Shown here in pieces: positions 28,930-40,429 of a stretch of DNA of 64,000 nt. The position numbers and the translations under genes were made by a program. The stretch is from Buchnera aphidicola (Diuraphis noxia). GTDB taxonomy: Bacteria > Pseudomonadota > Gammaproteobacteria > Enterobacterales > Enterobacteriaceae. Position 1 is the stretch's first letter. Every line of letters begins with the position of its first letter. Location: the NCBI RefSeq assembly GCF_001700895.1, contig NZ_CP013259.1, positions 186,001 to 250,000 of the forward strand, given 5' to 3'. The notes below the pieces were generated by a model. It ran no database searches. It was given only the letters and a program-made list of their open reading frames with translations, and was not told the DNA's origin.

Positions 28930-31226
28930 ATGTACATAAATAAAAAAAAAATCTTTTAATACAAATGTCTTCTTTAGGCTTGCTTTTATTTATTTTCTAT
29001 GGATTATATTTGTATATCAAAATAAGTAAATTAATTGATGGAAAAGTATGGAGTTTTCCTACTTCCATATATTCTCGTATTATCAACTTAGAACCAGGAA
29101 GTTTATATTCTCAAACAGAAGTCTTACAATTTTTAAATGATACTATGTATAAAAAAGTCAATACTGTAATGTTACCAGGAGAATATAGTATACACAAAAA
29201 TCAAATAGAATTTATACGACGATCTTTTGATTTTCCTGATATTAAAGAAAAAGAAGTTTATACGAGGTTATGTTTTAAGAACAATATTTTAACAAAAATT
29301 ACTAATATTGAAAATAATCGTGATTTTAATTTTTTTCGATTAGAACCGAAGTTAATTACTATGTTAAAAACTCCTGATAGAAAACAACGCATATTTCAGT
29401 CTTATGATAAGTTTCCTAAAATTTTAGTTAAAACTTTATTAACAATTGAAGATAAGAATTTTTATAAACATGAAGGTATTAATATATATTCTATTGGTCG
29501 TGCCTTCTTAGCAAATTTGACAGCAGGACATACGATTCAAGGTGGTAGTACTCTTACGCAACAATTAGTTAAAAATCTTTTTTTGACTAATACTCGTTCA
29601 ATTTTTAGAAAAGTAAATGAAATCTATATGGCATTAATTTTAGATTATTTTTACACAAAAAATCGAATTTTAGAACTATATTTAAATGAAGTGTATTTGG
29701 GACAAGATGGTGATGAACAAATTCGAGGATTTCCGCTTGCTAGTATTTATTATTTTGGTCGACCAATAGATGAATTAACTTTAGATCAATATGCTTTATT
29801 AGTAGGAATGGTTAAAGGAGCTTCTTTATATAATCCTTGGACTAATCCTAGTATTGCAATGAAAAGAAGAAATTTAGTACTATCTTCATTGTATAATCAA
29901 AAATTATTTACGAAAAAAATCTATCAAGATTTATGTAAACGTTCTTTGAACGTTCAATGTAGAGGTGATGTTGTTACTTCTCATCCTGCTTTTGTTCAAC
30001 TTGTTAATACTGAATTAAAAAAAAAAATTAATTATTCCATTGAAAAATATTCAGGTGTAAAAATTTTTACTACTTTAGATTTTGTATCTCAAAATGCAGC
30101 AGAAAAAGCAGTAAAAATAGGAATGCCTATATTAAAAAAACAAAAACAATTAAAAGATTTAGAAGTTGCTATGGTCGTTATAGACAAATTTACCGGAGAA
30201 GTTCAAGCTTTAATTGGCGGTTCTAAAGTAAAATTTAACGGTTATAATCGTGCTTTACACGCACGTCGTGCAATTGGTTCATTATCTAAACCAATAACAT
30301 ATTTAACCGCTTTATCACAACCAGATAAATATAATTTAAACACCTGGATTTCTGATACACCTATTTCAATTAAATTAAAAAATGGTAAATATTGGATACC
30401 TAATAATAATAATTATCATTTTAGTGGAAAAGTGATGTTATTAGATGCTTTAGTTAACTCAATTAATATACCAACAGTGAATCTAAGTTTAGATATAGGA
30501 TTAAATAAGTTAATTGATAGTTGGTTACGTTTGGGTGTGTCTAGAGAATACCTTACTCCATATCCATCTATATCTTTAGGAGCTATTAATTTAACTCCAA
30601 TTGAAATTGCTCAAGTTTTTCAAATTATTTCTAATAGTGGTTTTAAATCATCATTATCTTCAGTTAGATCTGTTGTTACTGATAATAATCAAATTTTATA
30701 TCAAAGTTTACCTACATCGAAACATATAATTTCTTCTGAAGCTTCTTATTTAACATTATACGCTATGCAACAAGTAATAAAAAGTGGAACTGCAAAATCA
30801 TTAGGAAAAGTTTTTAAAAATATTAATTTAGCAGGAAAAACTGGAACAACAAATAACTTAGTAGATAATTGGTTTGTTGGTATTGATGGAAAGCAAGTAG
30901 TAATCATTTGGATAGGTAGGGATAATAATAAAACAACTCGATTATATAGTTCTTCTGGTGCAATGCAAATCTATAAAAAATATCTTCAATATCACAATCC
31001 AAAAAATTTAATATTAAATCCTCCGAAAAATATTGATATGTTTTATATAGATAGTTCAGGAAAATTATTTTGTACAAAAAGTGATAATCATAATCGATTT
31101 ATACCTATATGGTCTAAAAAAGATAAAAAAAATTGTTTTCTAAAAAAACCTATAGATTATTTTGAAAAATTTAAAAACAAAAAAAAATCTTTTTTATTCT
31201 GGTTAAAAGATCTTTTTATACATTAA
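28930..31226 (+). CDS. mrcB: Penicillin-binding protein 1B, with an A10 frameshift in codons 5-8
   Basis: Bifunctional class A PBP that polymerises and cross-links peptidoglycan at the inner membrane. ATG 28930 has GGGG eight bases upstream but its frame stops after 9 codons; one extra A in the A10 run 28942-28951 joins MYINKKKN to LLIQMSSLG and the main frame. The internal ATG 28965 (753 aa) has no ribosome binding site. Features are one N-terminal membrane helix, a UB2H-like region, glycosyltransferase (TIEDKNFYKHEGI, GGSTLTQQLVKNLF) and transpeptidase (GSLSKPITY with SxxK, KTGTTNN). The long E. coli cytoplasmic tail is absent. An internal A11 run at 30017-30027 is in frame. If slippage does not occur, ATG 28965 would still give a complete enzyme. 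Confidence 0.93.
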
Positions 31227-31380
31227 AAATTTAAATTTTATTTATTAATGTTTTATGCATTAGAATTTTTTTCTAAACATTAATTTATAAATAAATTTCA
31301 AATAGTTAAAAGGTGTAAAAATAATAAACATTTTTTTAAAAATTAATTCATTTAAAAAGATTTAATATGAGAATTATAAT

Positions 31381-34011
31381 ATGTTAATTAAAATTTTTAC
31401 TAAAATATTTGGTAGTCGTAACAATCGTATTTTAAAAAAATATGAAAAAATATTATTTTCTATTAATAAATTAGAAAAAGTTTTTGAAAAATTTTCAGAT
31501 CAACAATTAAAAAACAACACGAAAATATTTCGTAGACGACTAAGCAATGGTGAATCATTAGATGATTTATTACCAGAAGCTTTTGCTACCGTTCGAGAAG
31601 CTAGTAAACGTGTGTTTAATATGCGTCATTTTGATGTACAAATACTTGGTGGAATTGTTTTAAATAACCAATGTGTCGCAGAAATGCGTACAGGAGAAGG
31701 AAAAACACTTACATCTACATTACCTGCTTATTTAAATGCATTGACAGGAAACGGTGTTCACATAGTTACTATGAATGATTATTTAGCACGTAGAGATGCT
31801 AAAAAAAATACTGAATTATTTCAATTTTTAGATTTAACAGTTGGTTTAAATTTACCTGACATGTCTTTTTTATCTAAAAAAAAATCTTATTTATCTGATA
31901 TTACTTATGGAACAAACAATGAATATGGATTTGATTATTTACGTGATAATATGGTTTCTTTCCCTGAAGAAAGAGTTCAAAGGGGGTTAAATTATGCATT
32001 AGTAGATGAAGTAGATTCAATTTTAATTGATGAGGCTAGAACACCTTTAATTATTTCAGGTACTTCAGAAGATAGTTCTGATTTATATGAGGAAATCAAT
32101 AAAATTGTACCTCTTTTAATATTGCAAAAAAAAGAAGATTCAGAGGTGTTTCAAGGCAAAGGACATTTTTTTATTGATGAAAAATCCAAACAAGTACATC
32201 TTACAGAAAGAGGATTAATTGAATTTGAAAGAATATTATTTGAAAAAAAGATGATAAAAAAAAGAGATTCTTTATATTCTTCAAATAATATAGTGTTAAT
32301 GCATCATATTTTATCTGCACTTCGTGCACATAAGTTATTTATTCGAGATGTAGATTATATTGTAAAAGACGATAATATAGTTATTGTAGATGAGCATACA
32401 GGACGCACTATGCCGGGACGTCGATGGTCAGATGGATTACATCAAGCGATAGAAGCAAAAGAAAATGTTTCGATAAAAAGTGAAAACAAAACATTAGCTT
32501 CTATTACTTTTCAAAACTATTTTCGTTTGTACAAAAAAATTGCAGGTATGACAGGAACTGCGGCAACTGAATCTTATGAATTTAGTTTAATTTATAATCT
32601 TAATACTGTAATCATACCAACAAATAAGCCTATGATACGGAAAGATATGTCAGACTTAGTATATATCACTGAACAAGAAAAAATGAAGGCTATTATTAAG
32701 GATATACAAAGATGTATAAAATCGAATCAACCTGTACTGGTGGGAACTGTTTCTATTGAAAAATCAGAAATGATTTCTAAAATCTTAAAAAGATTAAATA
32801 TTAGACATAATGTTTTAAATGCCAAATTTCACGATAAAGAAGCAGATATTATAGCACAAGCAGGGAAATCTAAAGCAATAACTATTGCTACTAATATGGC
32901 AGGACGTGGTACAGATATAGTTCTTGGAGGAAATTTAGATGCTGAATTAAATCGAGTGTCAAAAAAATATCCTAATAAAATTAAAGAAATAAAAAAAAAG
33001 TGGAAAAAAGAACATGATTTAGTTGTGTCTGCAGGTGGATTACATATAATTGGTACTGAACGTCATGAATCACGTCGTATTGATAATCAATTGATAGGGC
33101 GTTCTGGTCGTCAAGGAGATAGTGGATCTTCTCGTTTTTATCTTTCTATGGAAGATACATTAATGAGGATTTTTGCATCTGATAAAATGATTCATATGAT
33201 GCGCAAATTAGGATTATCTTTTAATGAAGCTATTGAGCACCCCTGGGTAACAAAAGCAATAGAAAATGCTCAAAAAAAAGTAGAAAATCGAAATTTTGAT
33301 ATCAGAAAACAATTATTGGAATATGATAATGTTATTAATGAACAACGTTGTTTAATATATTCTAAAAGAAATCAATTACTTGATTCAAAAAATATTAAAC
33401 AAATTATTTATAAAATTTTAAAAAATGTATTAATTAGAACTATGGATAGTTACATTTTAAAAAATAAAAATGTAAAGAAAGAATCTATTATTAGATTAGA
33501 AAATAAACTAAATACTGATTTTAATTTGCATATATCTATTTGGGATGAGTTCAATAAAAATTCTAGTTTAAAAATTGAAGATATTAAAAATAAAATTCTT
33601 AATTATGCAAAAAGTAATTATAATAAAAAAGAAAAATTAATTGGTGAAAATAATATAAGAAATATAGAAAAAGCTATTATGTTACAAACTTTAGATTCTC
33701 TTTGGACAGATCATTTATCAGCGATGGATTATTTAAGACAAGGTATTCATTTACGTGGATATGCTCAAAAAGATCCTAAACAAGAATACAAACGTGAATC
33801 TTTTAATATGTTTTCTGACATGTTAGAATCATTACAATACGAAGTAGTGTCTTGCTTGAATAAAATTAATTTATCTGATGTAAAAAAGTATATGTCTTTG
33901 CATCAAGATTTATCATATTCAAGCTCTTCTAAATGGACAAAAATTAGTCGAAACATACTTTGTATATGTGGTTCAGGAAAAAAATACAAGTATTGTCATG
34001 GTGCTTTATAA
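31381..34011 (+). CDS. secA: Preprotein translocase ATPase SecA
   Basis: Motor that drives secretory proteins through SecYEG. Walker A is [13 protein letters not shown] near residue 105, with the [15 protein letters not shown]alker B in NBD1, and NBD2 has [16 protein letters not shown] and [16 protein letters not shown]. The C-terminal zinc-binding tail [14 protein letters not shown] is intact, so SecB and lipid contacts may be kept. Length is 876 aa (E. coli 901). secM, normally directly upstream in enterobacteria, is absent from the 155-bp gap. It was followed by mutT in the ancestor, now a pseudogene. Confidence 0.98.
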   Translation: MLIKIFTKIFGSRNNRILKKYEKILFSINKLEKVFEKFSDQQLKNNTKIFRRRLSNGESLDDLLPEAFATVREASKRVFNMRHFDVQILGGIVLNNQCVAEMRTGEGKTLTSTLPAYLNALTGNGVHIVTMNDYLARRDAKKNTELFQFLDLTVGLNLPDMSFLSKKKSYLSDITYGTNNEYGFDYLRDNMVSFPEERVQRGLNYALVDEVDSILIDEARTPLIISGTSEDSSDLYEEINKIVPLLILQKKEDSEVFQGKGHFFIDEKSKQVHLTERGLIEFERILFEKKMIKKRDSLYSSNNIVLMHHILSALRAHKLFIRDVDYIVKDDNIVIVDEHTGRTMPGRRWSDGLHQAIEAKENVSIKSENKTLASITFQNYFRLYKKIAGMTGTAATESYEFSLIYNLNTVIIPTNKPMIRKDMSDLVYITEQEKMKAIIKDIQRCIKSNQPVLVGTVSIEKSEMISKILKRLNIRHNVLNAKFHDKEADIIAQAGKSKAITIATNMAGRGTDIVLGGNLDAELNRVSKKYPNKIKEIKKKWKKEHDLVVSAGGLHIIGTERHESRRIDNQLIGRSGRQGDSGSSRFYLSMEDTLMRIFASDKMIHMMRKLGLSFNEAIEHPWVTKAIENAQKKVENRNFDIRKQLLEYDNVINEQRCLIYSKRNQLLDSKNIKQIIYKILKNVLIRTMDSYILKNKNVKKESIIRLENKLNTDFNLHISIWDEFNKNSSLKIEDIKNKILNYAKSNYNKKEKLIGENNIRNIEKAIMLQTLDSLWTDHLSAMDYLRQGIHLRGYAQKDPKQEYKRESFNMFSDMLESLQYEVVSCLNKINLSDVKKYMSLHQDLSYSSSSKWTKISRNILCICGSGKKYKYCHGAL

Positions 34012-34079
34012 AAATTAAATTATTACAAATCAAGTGATATTTTAAAAATAAGATATAAATAAAATGTTTAAATATAGAA

Positions 34080-34450
34080 ATTAGAATGATGATAAAAGAG
34101 TTCTATACCAACCAGGAAATATAAAAAACATTTATGGGAATTTCTAATTGGTAAAATTAAACAAACATAAAAATATAATATCTGCATTAAAAAGAGAATT
34201 ATTAAAATAAGTTAGAATTAAAATTCTAACATTTAAATGTTTTCAATCGCAAAAGTATATGTATTGTCAAGCATCGTTAAAATTATATTTTTTTAATATA
34301 TAAATTGAAAGAAAAAATTTATGTTAAAGAAAAATATTTTTATATTTGAGAGTATTCTAGAATCTAGATTCTAATGCATTTTCACCGGAAAATTTCAATA
34401 TTTTGTTAACTTTTAAAAACAATATAAATTTTTTTAATAAAATTATATAA
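34080..34450 (+). pseudogene. mutT: Decayed mutT (8-oxo-dGTP diphosphatase)
   Basis: Fragments of MutT are readable in order in different frames of the 480 bp after secA: KHLWEFLIGKI near 34128 (ancestral KLEFPGGKI), SALKRELLK-stop-VRI near 34182 (Nudix core RELQEEVGI), KLYFFNI near 34281, and finally LDSNAFSPENFNILLTFKNN ending at 34450 (ancestral LNADDFPPANEPVI). There are several frameshifts and stop codons, and the Nudix catalytic GG and EE residues are lost, so it cannot be functional. secA-mutT-coaE order is ancestral. Loss of MutT would raise A:T to C:G transversions from oxidised dGTP. Confidence 0.85.
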
Positions 34451-34491
34451 AAAAATATTGCCATTATATTTAAACTTAAAAAGTCCATATA

Positions 34492-35144
34492 TTAATAAAA
34501 CCTTGTTAAATAATTTTTTTTTATGCTGATTGTTTGTTTTTGATTATTTTTTTTTGATAAATATGAATAAAACAAATTAAAATAATCAACATATTTTCTT
34601 ATTTGATGAATACTGTTTTTATTAAAAATAATATCATCTGATATGGCAATTCTTTCTTTTCTTGAAGCTTGTGCAGAAATAATTTTCTTAGCACTTTGTA
34701 TACTGATTTTATCTCTTTTTATCACGCGTTTTATTTGGTTTTTGAGAGTGGTATCTACTAAAAGAATTCTATTCGGTATATGTTGTAATTTTTTTTCAAT
34801 TAACAAAGGTACTACCCATAAACACCAATGTTCTTTAACCAGTTGTATTTGTTTTTTGCTTTCTCGATAAATTTTAGGATGTAGTAAATTTTCCAACCAT
34901 AATCGATCATTTTGGTTGTTAAAAATATGTTCTCTTAAAGACAATCTATCAATTGTGTTGTTTGATTTTAATATTTTTTTTCCAATTTTTTTTTTATAGC
35001 ATCTGATATTTTATCATTATATTTTATAATCTTTTTTGCAATTGCATCTGTGTCAATAATATTGACACCTATTTTTTTAAAACTATTAGAGACCGTAGTT
35101 TTGCCACTACCAATGCCTCCAGTAAGTGCTACAATATAAGTCAT
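34492..35144 (-). CDS. coaE: Dephospho-CoA kinase, frameshifted at an A10 run
   Basis: Last step of CoA synthesis. From ATG 35144 ([21 protein letters not shown]-loop) the frame ends early at EKKY. One extra A in the A10 run 34986-34995 gives [25 protein letters not shown], best read in two parts, which aligns gap-free with E. coli FGANMI...RRALRERIF and enters the second frame. Downstream are [20 protein letters not shown] and AQASRKERI. The restored protein is about 217 aa (E. coli 206). CoA synthesis is thought indispensable, so expression of a full protein is expected despite the break. It is divergent from guaC and convergent with the mutT remnant. Confidence 0.92.
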
Positions 35145-35213
35145 ATTTTTTGTATTCAATGTTGTTTTTATATAATATCTGTAATTATATATTTTTATTA
35201 GGATTCTAATTTT

Positions 35214-36263
35214 ATGCGTATTGAAGAAGATATTAAATTAGGTTTTAAAGATGTATTGATTCGACCAAAACGTTCTATTTTAAAAAGTCGTTCTCAAGTA
35301 GATTTAATTCGTACTTTTTCTTTTAAATATTCCCCTTTGACATGGTCAGGAATTCCTCTGATTGCTGCAAATATGGATACGATAGGAACTTTTCAAATGG
35401 CACAAGCTTTATCAGGTTTTAAAATACTTACAGCGATACATAAATATTATTCTTTTGAAGAATGGAAAAATTTCATTTTATCATCTTCTAAAGATATATT
35501 AAATTATGTAATTGTGTCAATTGGAACATCTAAAGATGATTTTGTAAAAATTAAAAAAATTTTTTTATTATCTTCGGAGTTAAAATATATTTGTATTGAT
35601 GTTGCTAATGGTTATTCTGAATATTTCGTCTCTTTTTTAAAATTAGTCAGAGATTTTTTTCCTGATAAAATTATTTGTGCAGGTAATGTTGTGACTGGAG
35701 AAATGGTTGAAGAGTTAATAATTTCTGGAGCGGATATAGTGAAAGTAGGTATTGGACCGGGTTCTGTGTGTACAACGAGAGTTAAAACTGGTGTTGGTTA
35801 TCCTCAACTTTCGGCAGTTATAGAATGTTCCGATGCAGCGCATGGATTAAATGGTCAAATTATTAGTGATGGAGGTTGTTCTGTTTCTGGAGATATTGCT
35901 AAAGCGTTTGGTGGTGGAGCAGATTTTGTTATGTTAGGTGGTATGCTGTCTGGACATAATGAATGTTCAGGAAGGATAGTAGAAGAAAAATCTAAAAAAT
36001 ATATGTTGTTTTATGGAATGAGTTCTATCTCTGCTATGAAGCGTTATTCAGGAGAAATTAAGGGATATAGGGCTTCTGAAGGTAAAACTGTTAAAATACC
36101 TTTTCGTGGTGATGTCCATGTTACTATACGTGATATTTTAGGCGGTATACGTTCTACTTGTACTTATGTTGGAGCTGAAAAACTAAAGGAATTAACAAAA
36201 AGAACTACTTTTATCAGAGTAAATGAACAAGAAAATTGTATTTTTGATATTTTTAAAGAGTGA
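35214..36263 (+). CDS. guaC: GMP reductase
   Basis: NADPH-dependent conversion of GMP to IMP and ammonia. IMPDH/GMPR barrel of 349 aa (E. coli 347). The catalytic Cys is in [21 protein letters not shown] near residue 186 (shown here in family context as the GSVCTTR loop); [27 protein letters not shown] binds phosphate. Start ATG 35214 is preceded by TTAGGA at eleven bases. It contributes to purine salvage with hpt. A strong terminator follows. Confidence 0.97.
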   Translation: MRIEEDIKLGFKDVLIRPKRSILKSRSQVDLIRTFSFKYSPLTWSGIPLIAANMDTIGTFQMAQALSGFKILTAIHKYYSFEEWKNFILSSSKDILNYVIVSIGTSKDDFVKIKKIFLLSSELKYICIDVANGYSEYFVSFLKLVRDFFPDKIICAGNVVTGEMVEELIISGADIVKVGIGPGSVCTTRVKTGVGYPQLSAVIECSDAAHGLNGQIISDGGCSVSGDIAKAFGGGADFVMLGGMLSGHNECSGRIVEEKSKKYMLFYGMSSISAMKRYSGEIKGYRASEGKTVKIPFRGDVHVTIRDILGGIRSTCTYVGAEKLKELTKRTTFIRVNEQENCIFDIFKE

Positions 36264-36296
36264 TTTGTATTATCTTTATAAAAAGATTTATTTATT

Positions 36297-36349
36297 AAAA
36301 TCAATAAAATTAACTGTATTTATATATGATTAATTTTATTGATTTTTTT
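36297..36349 (+). terminator. Terminator after guaC
   Basis: A 17-bp perfect stem (AAAATCAATAAAATTAA with TTAATTTTATTGATTTT) and a 16-base loop, followed by further T's. It is the longest perfect stem I find in the window and lies 33 bp after the guaC stop. Confidence 0.85.
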
Positions 36350-36489
36350 AAAAATATATAATTAATGTTTTCTTAATAATATATGTAAAATAATTATCAT
36401 AAACTAATGAAGAAATTATTTTATAATAGTATTTATATTAAACCTTAATTTAATCGTTAAATACATAAAATGTATAAGGAATTTATAGC

Positions 36490-39153
36490 ATGTTAAAACG
36501 TTTATATGATGACGTGGATCCAATTGAAACTAGCGATTGGATACAGGCTATTGAATCTGTGATTTGTAAAGAAGGTTATAAAAGAGCTTATTTTTTAATC
36601 GAACAAATTTTAAAAAAATCTAAAATAAATAGATCTGAATTTTTCAGATATTTTTTTACTAGTGATTACATTAATACTATCTCTAGTAAAGATGAATATG
36701 AATATCCTGGAGATCTTATTTTAGAACGACGTATTCGTTCTGTAATTCGTTGGAATGCCATGATGATAGTATTGCGTGCATCAAAAAAAAATTTAGAACT
36801 AGGTGGGCATTTATCATCTTTTCAATCTTCAGCAACAATATACGAAGTTTGTTTTAACCATTTTTTTCGAGCTAAAAATAAAAGAGATGGTGGTGATTTA
36901 ATTTATTTTCAAGGTCATATTTCTCCTGGTATTTATGCTCGTTCCTTTTTGGAAGGACGTTTATCAGAAGAACAATTAAATAATTTTAGACAAGAAGTTG
37001 ATGGAAAAGGTTTACCTTCGTATCCTCATCCTAAATTAATGCCTAATTTTTGGCAATTTCCAACTGTATCTATGGGTTTAGGTCCTATATGTGCAATTTA
37101 TCAAGCTAAATTTTTAAAATATCTACAAGATAGAGAATTAAAAGACACTAAAAATCAAGTAGTTTACGCTTTTTTAGGAGATGGTGAAATGGATGAACCA
37201 GAATCTAAAGGTGCTATTTCTATAGCTTTTCGAGAAAAACTAGACAATTTAATATTTATAATAAATTGTAATTTACAAAGGTTAGATGGTCCAGTAGTAG
37301 GAAACGGAAAAATTATAAATGAATTAGAAAGTTTTTTTTATGGCGCAGGATGGAATGTAATAAAAGTAATATGGGGAAGTAAATGGGATGATTTATTAAA
37401 ACGAGATACAACTGGAAAATTAATTCAATTAATGAATGAAACAATTGATGGAGATTATCAAACTTTTAAATCTAAAGATGGTGCGTATGTTAGAAAATAT
37501 TTTTTTGGAAAATATAAGGAAACATCAGAATTAGTTAAACATATGTCAGATCAAGAAATATGGGAGTTAAATAGAGGAGGTCATGATCCTAAAAAAATAT
37601 TTAATGCATTTAAAAAAGCACAAAAAACAAAAGATAAACCTACAGTAATTTTAGCACATACTGTCAAAGGATATGGTATGGGAACTATTGCAGAAGGTAA
37701 AAATATAGCACATCAAATAAAAAAAATTAATACTAATGGTATAGCATATATTCGAGATCGTTTTAATCTTCCTATATCAAATAATGATTTAGATCAATTA
37801 CCATATATTACTTTTAAACCAAATTCTAAAGAATATAATTATATACATACTCAAAGAAAAAAATTAGGTGGTTATGTTCCTTTTCGTTTATCTAAATTTA
37901 CTCATGAGTTAATTTTACCCGATTTAATAGATTTTAAATTATTGTTAATAGAACAAAATAAGAAAATTTCTACAACTATAGCTTTTATACGTGTTTTAAA
38001 TATACTTTTAAAAAGTAATGATATAAAAAATTTAATAGTGCCTATTGTTGCCGATGAAGCACGTACATTTGGAATGGAAGGATTATTTCGAAAAATTGGT
38101 ATTTATAGTTCTAACGGTCAAAAGTATATTCCTCAAGATCGAGAACAATTAGCATATTATAAAGAATCAAAAAAAGGTCAAATTTTCCAAGAAGGAATAA
38201 ATGAATTAGGTGCTGCTGCATCTTGGTTAGCAGCTGCTACTTCTTATAGTACGAATGATTTTCCTATGATCCCTTTTTATATTTATTATTCAATTTTTGG
38301 TTTTCAAAGAATAGGAGATTTATTTTGGGCTGCTGGAGATCAGCAAGCAAGAGGTTTTTTAATAGGTGGAACTTCAGGAAGAACTACTTTAAATGGCGAA
38401 GGATTACAACATGAAGATGGTCATAGTCATATACAATCTTTAACAGTTCCTAATTGTATATCTTATGATCCTGCTTTTGCATATGAAGTTGCTGTGATTA
38501 TACAAGATGGATTAAGACGTATGTATGGTCCTTTACAAGAAAATATATATTATTATATTACTACTGTTAATGAAAATTACCATATGCCTGCTATGCCTAA
38601 AAATGCAGAAAAAGGAATCTGTAAAGGTATTTATAAATTAAAAACTTTACATGGTACAAATATAAAAATACAGTTAATGGGTTCTGGTGCAATTCTACGT
38701 TCTGTTTGTAAAGCTGCAGAAATTTTACTCGAAGACTATCTAATAACAACGGATATATATAGTGTTACGTCTTTTACAGAGTTAGCTAGAAATGGTGCAG
38801 ATTGTGAAAGATGGAATATGTTACACCCTCATGAAAAAAATAAAATAGCTTATATTAAAAAGGTGATGAATCAACATCCTGCTGTTGCAGCTACTGATTA
38901 TATGAAGTTATTTGCAGAACAAATTCGTCATTACATTCCGGCTCAAGAATATCATGTATTAGGAACAGATGGTTTTGGTCGTTCCGATAGTCGTGATAAG
39001 TTACGTAATCATTTTGAGGTTAACGCATATTATATTGTAGTAGCAGCTTTGAATTTACTAGCTAAATTAAATAGTATTCAGACTAAAGTAGTAGAAGATG
39101 CAATTATTAAATTTAATATTAATATCGATAAAATTAATCCGCGTTTAGCTTAA
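36490..39153 (+). CDS. aceE: Pyruvate dehydrogenase E1 component
   Basis: Thiamine diphosphate enzyme that decarboxylates pyruvate and acetylates the E2 lipoyl group. Homodimeric type of 887 aa, exactly the E. coli length. The ThDP fold motif is FLGDGEMDEPESKG to NCNLQRLDGPV; the substrate loop GGTSGRTTLNGEGLQHEDGHSH is split around residues 630-650, and the C-terminal domain contains VTSFTELARNG. TAAGGA lies ten bases before the ATG. No pdhR gene or operator is seen; the 140-bp upstream gap is after the guaC terminator. It heads aceE-aceF-lpd. Confidence 0.98.
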   Translation: MLKRLYDDVDPIETSDWIQAIESVICKEGYKRAYFLIEQILKKSKINRSEFFRYFFTSDYINTISSKDEYEYPGDLILERRIRSVIRWNAMMIVLRASKKNLELGGHLSSFQSSATIYEVCFNHFFRAKNKRDGGDLIYFQGHISPGIYARSFLEGRLSEEQLNNFRQEVDGKGLPSYPHPKLMPNFWQFPTVSMGLGPICAIYQAKFLKYLQDRELKDTKNQVVYAFLGDGEMDEPESKGAISIAFREKLDNLIFIINCNLQRLDGPVVGNGKIINELESFFYGAGWNVIKVIWGSKWDDLLKRDTTGKLIQLMNETIDGDYQTFKSKDGAYVRKYFFGKYKETSELVKHMSDQEIWELNRGGHDPKKIFNAFKKAQKTKDKPTVILAHTVKGYGMGTIAEGKNIAHQIKKINTNGIAYIRDRFNLPISNNDLDQLPYITFKPNSKEYNYIHTQRKKLGGYVPFRLSKFTHELILPDLIDFKLLLIEQNKKISTTIAFIRVLNILLKSNDIKNLIVPIVADEARTFGMEGLFRKIGIYSSNGQKYIPQDREQLAYYKESKKGQIFQEGINELGAAASWLAAATSYSTNDFPMIPFYIYYSIFGFQRIGDLFWAAGDQQARGFLIGGTSGRTTLNGEGLQHEDGHSHIQSLTVPNCISYDPAFAYEVAVIIQDGLRRMYGPLQENIYYYITTVNENYHMPAMPKNAEKGICKGIYKLKTLHGTNIKIQLMGSGAILRSVCKAAEILLEDYLITTDIYSVTSFTELARNGADCERWNMLHPHEKNKIAYIKKVMNQHPAVAATDYMKLFAEQIRHYIPAQEYHVLGTDGFGRSDSRDKLRNHFEVNAYYIVVAALNLLAKLNSIQTKVVEDAIIKFNINIDKINPRLA

Positions 39154-39165
39154 GAGGTAAAAACA

Positions 39166-40380
39166 GTGGATATTGAAGTAAAAATGCCTGATATTGGTTT
39201 AGATGAAGTAGAAATCATAGAAATTCTGGTAAATGTTAATGATATGGTAGAAATAGAACAAGGATTAATTACTGTGGAAGGAGAAAAAGCTTCTATGGAG
39301 ATACCGTCTCCTATATCAGGAATGGTAAAAAAGATTTTTATAAAAATTGGTGATAAAGTTAAAACTTCTTCTATTTTAATGAGTTTAAAAATAAATAATA
39401 TAAATTCCTATCAAACTAAAAAAAATGAAAATTTATCTACAATAGAGGAAAAACCCTTAAAACAAGATACATTTGTTAACTCTCATAAATTAAATAAAAG
39501 TGTGGTTGTACACGCTACTCCTTTCATAAGACGTTTAGCAAGAAATTTGAATATTGAATTACAAAATGTCGTCCCTACTGGTCGTAAAAATCGTATTCTA
39601 AAAGAAGATGTTGAGTTATATGTAAATCAATTAAAACAAACGAATTTAAAAGAAAGCAATACGATTAATTCTGCTATTTTAAATATAATACAAAAATCAG
39701 AAATTGAATTAAGTAGCCTTCAAAAAATTGTTGGTGTAAGATTAGAAAAAAATTGGAAAAACATACCTCATGTTACACATTTTGACGAATTTGATATTAC
39801 AATTTTAGAACAATTTCGTAAAAAATATAATGCTGAAAACAATGTTAAAAATAATGTTACGATATTAGTTTTTATACTTAAAGTAGTTGCTTATGCATTA
39901 AAAAAATATCCTATTTTTAATAGTTCTTTATCTGATAATAAGAAAAAAATCGTTTTGAATAAATACATTAATATAGGAGTTGCTGTAGATGTAAAAGATG
40001 GTTTATTTGTACCTGTATTAAAAGATGTTGATAAAAAGAATATTAAACAGTTATCTTTTGAATTAATAAATTTAGCAGAAAAAGCACGACACAATAAATT
40101 AAATTCATCCGATATGACACAAGGATCTTTTACGATATCTAACTTAGGCGGTATTGGAGGAACTTGGTTTTCTCCCATTATTAACTCACCTGAAATAGCT
40201 ATTCTTGGTGTTTCAAAATCTAAGATAAAACCTTTATGGAATGGTAAAGAATTTATTCCTTCTTTAATGTTACCATTGTCTTTGTCTTATGATCATCGTG
40301 TAATTAATGGTGCTGATGCAGCACGTTTTGTTACATTTATTGGGAAATTACTTTCTGATATGCATTTTTTAATTATGTAA
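39166..40380 (+). CDS. aceF: Dihydrolipoyl acetyltransferase (PDH E2), single lipoyl domain
   Basis: Core of the PDH complex; transfers acetyl from lipoamide to CoA. Starts with GTG 39166 after AAGAGG. Residues 1-75 form one lipoyl domain with the modified Lys in VEGEKASMEIPSP; E. coli has three tandem lipoyl domains in 630 aa, whereas this protein has 404 aa. A short linker leads to the E1/E3-binding domain (ATPFIRRLARNLNIEL, RILKEDVELY) and then the catalytic domain with LSYDHRVINGADAARF (His/Asp active site). Complete for function; E. coli E2 engineered to one lipoyl domain is known to be active. Confidence 0.98.
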   Translation: MDIEVKMPDIGLDEVEIIEILVNVNDMVEIEQGLITVEGEKASMEIPSPISGMVKKIFIKIGDKVKTSSILMSLKINNINSYQTKKNENLSTIEEKPLKQDTFVNSHKLNKSVVVHATPFIRRLARNLNIELQNVVPTGRKNRILKEDVELYVNQLKQTNLKESNTINSAILNIIQKSEIELSSLQKIVGVRLEKNWKNIPHVTHFDEFDITILEQFRKKYNAENNVKNNVTILVFILKVVAYALKKYPIFNSSLSDNKKKIVLNKYINIGVAVDVKDGLFVPVLKDVDKKNIKQLSFELINLAEKARHNKLNSSDMTQGSFTISNLGGIGGTWFSPIINSPEIAILGVSKSKIKPLWNGKEFIPSLMLPLSLSYDHRVINGADAARFVTFIGKLLSDMHFLIM

Positions 40381-40429
40381 TTTATTATTTATCAAAAAAA
40401 TTGTGTTAATTTTTTTTAAAGAGGTTAAG

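Noticed and set aside
34012..34491. A new small gene after secA
   Set aside because: The similarities found are all to MutT in broken frames, so it is a pseudogene.
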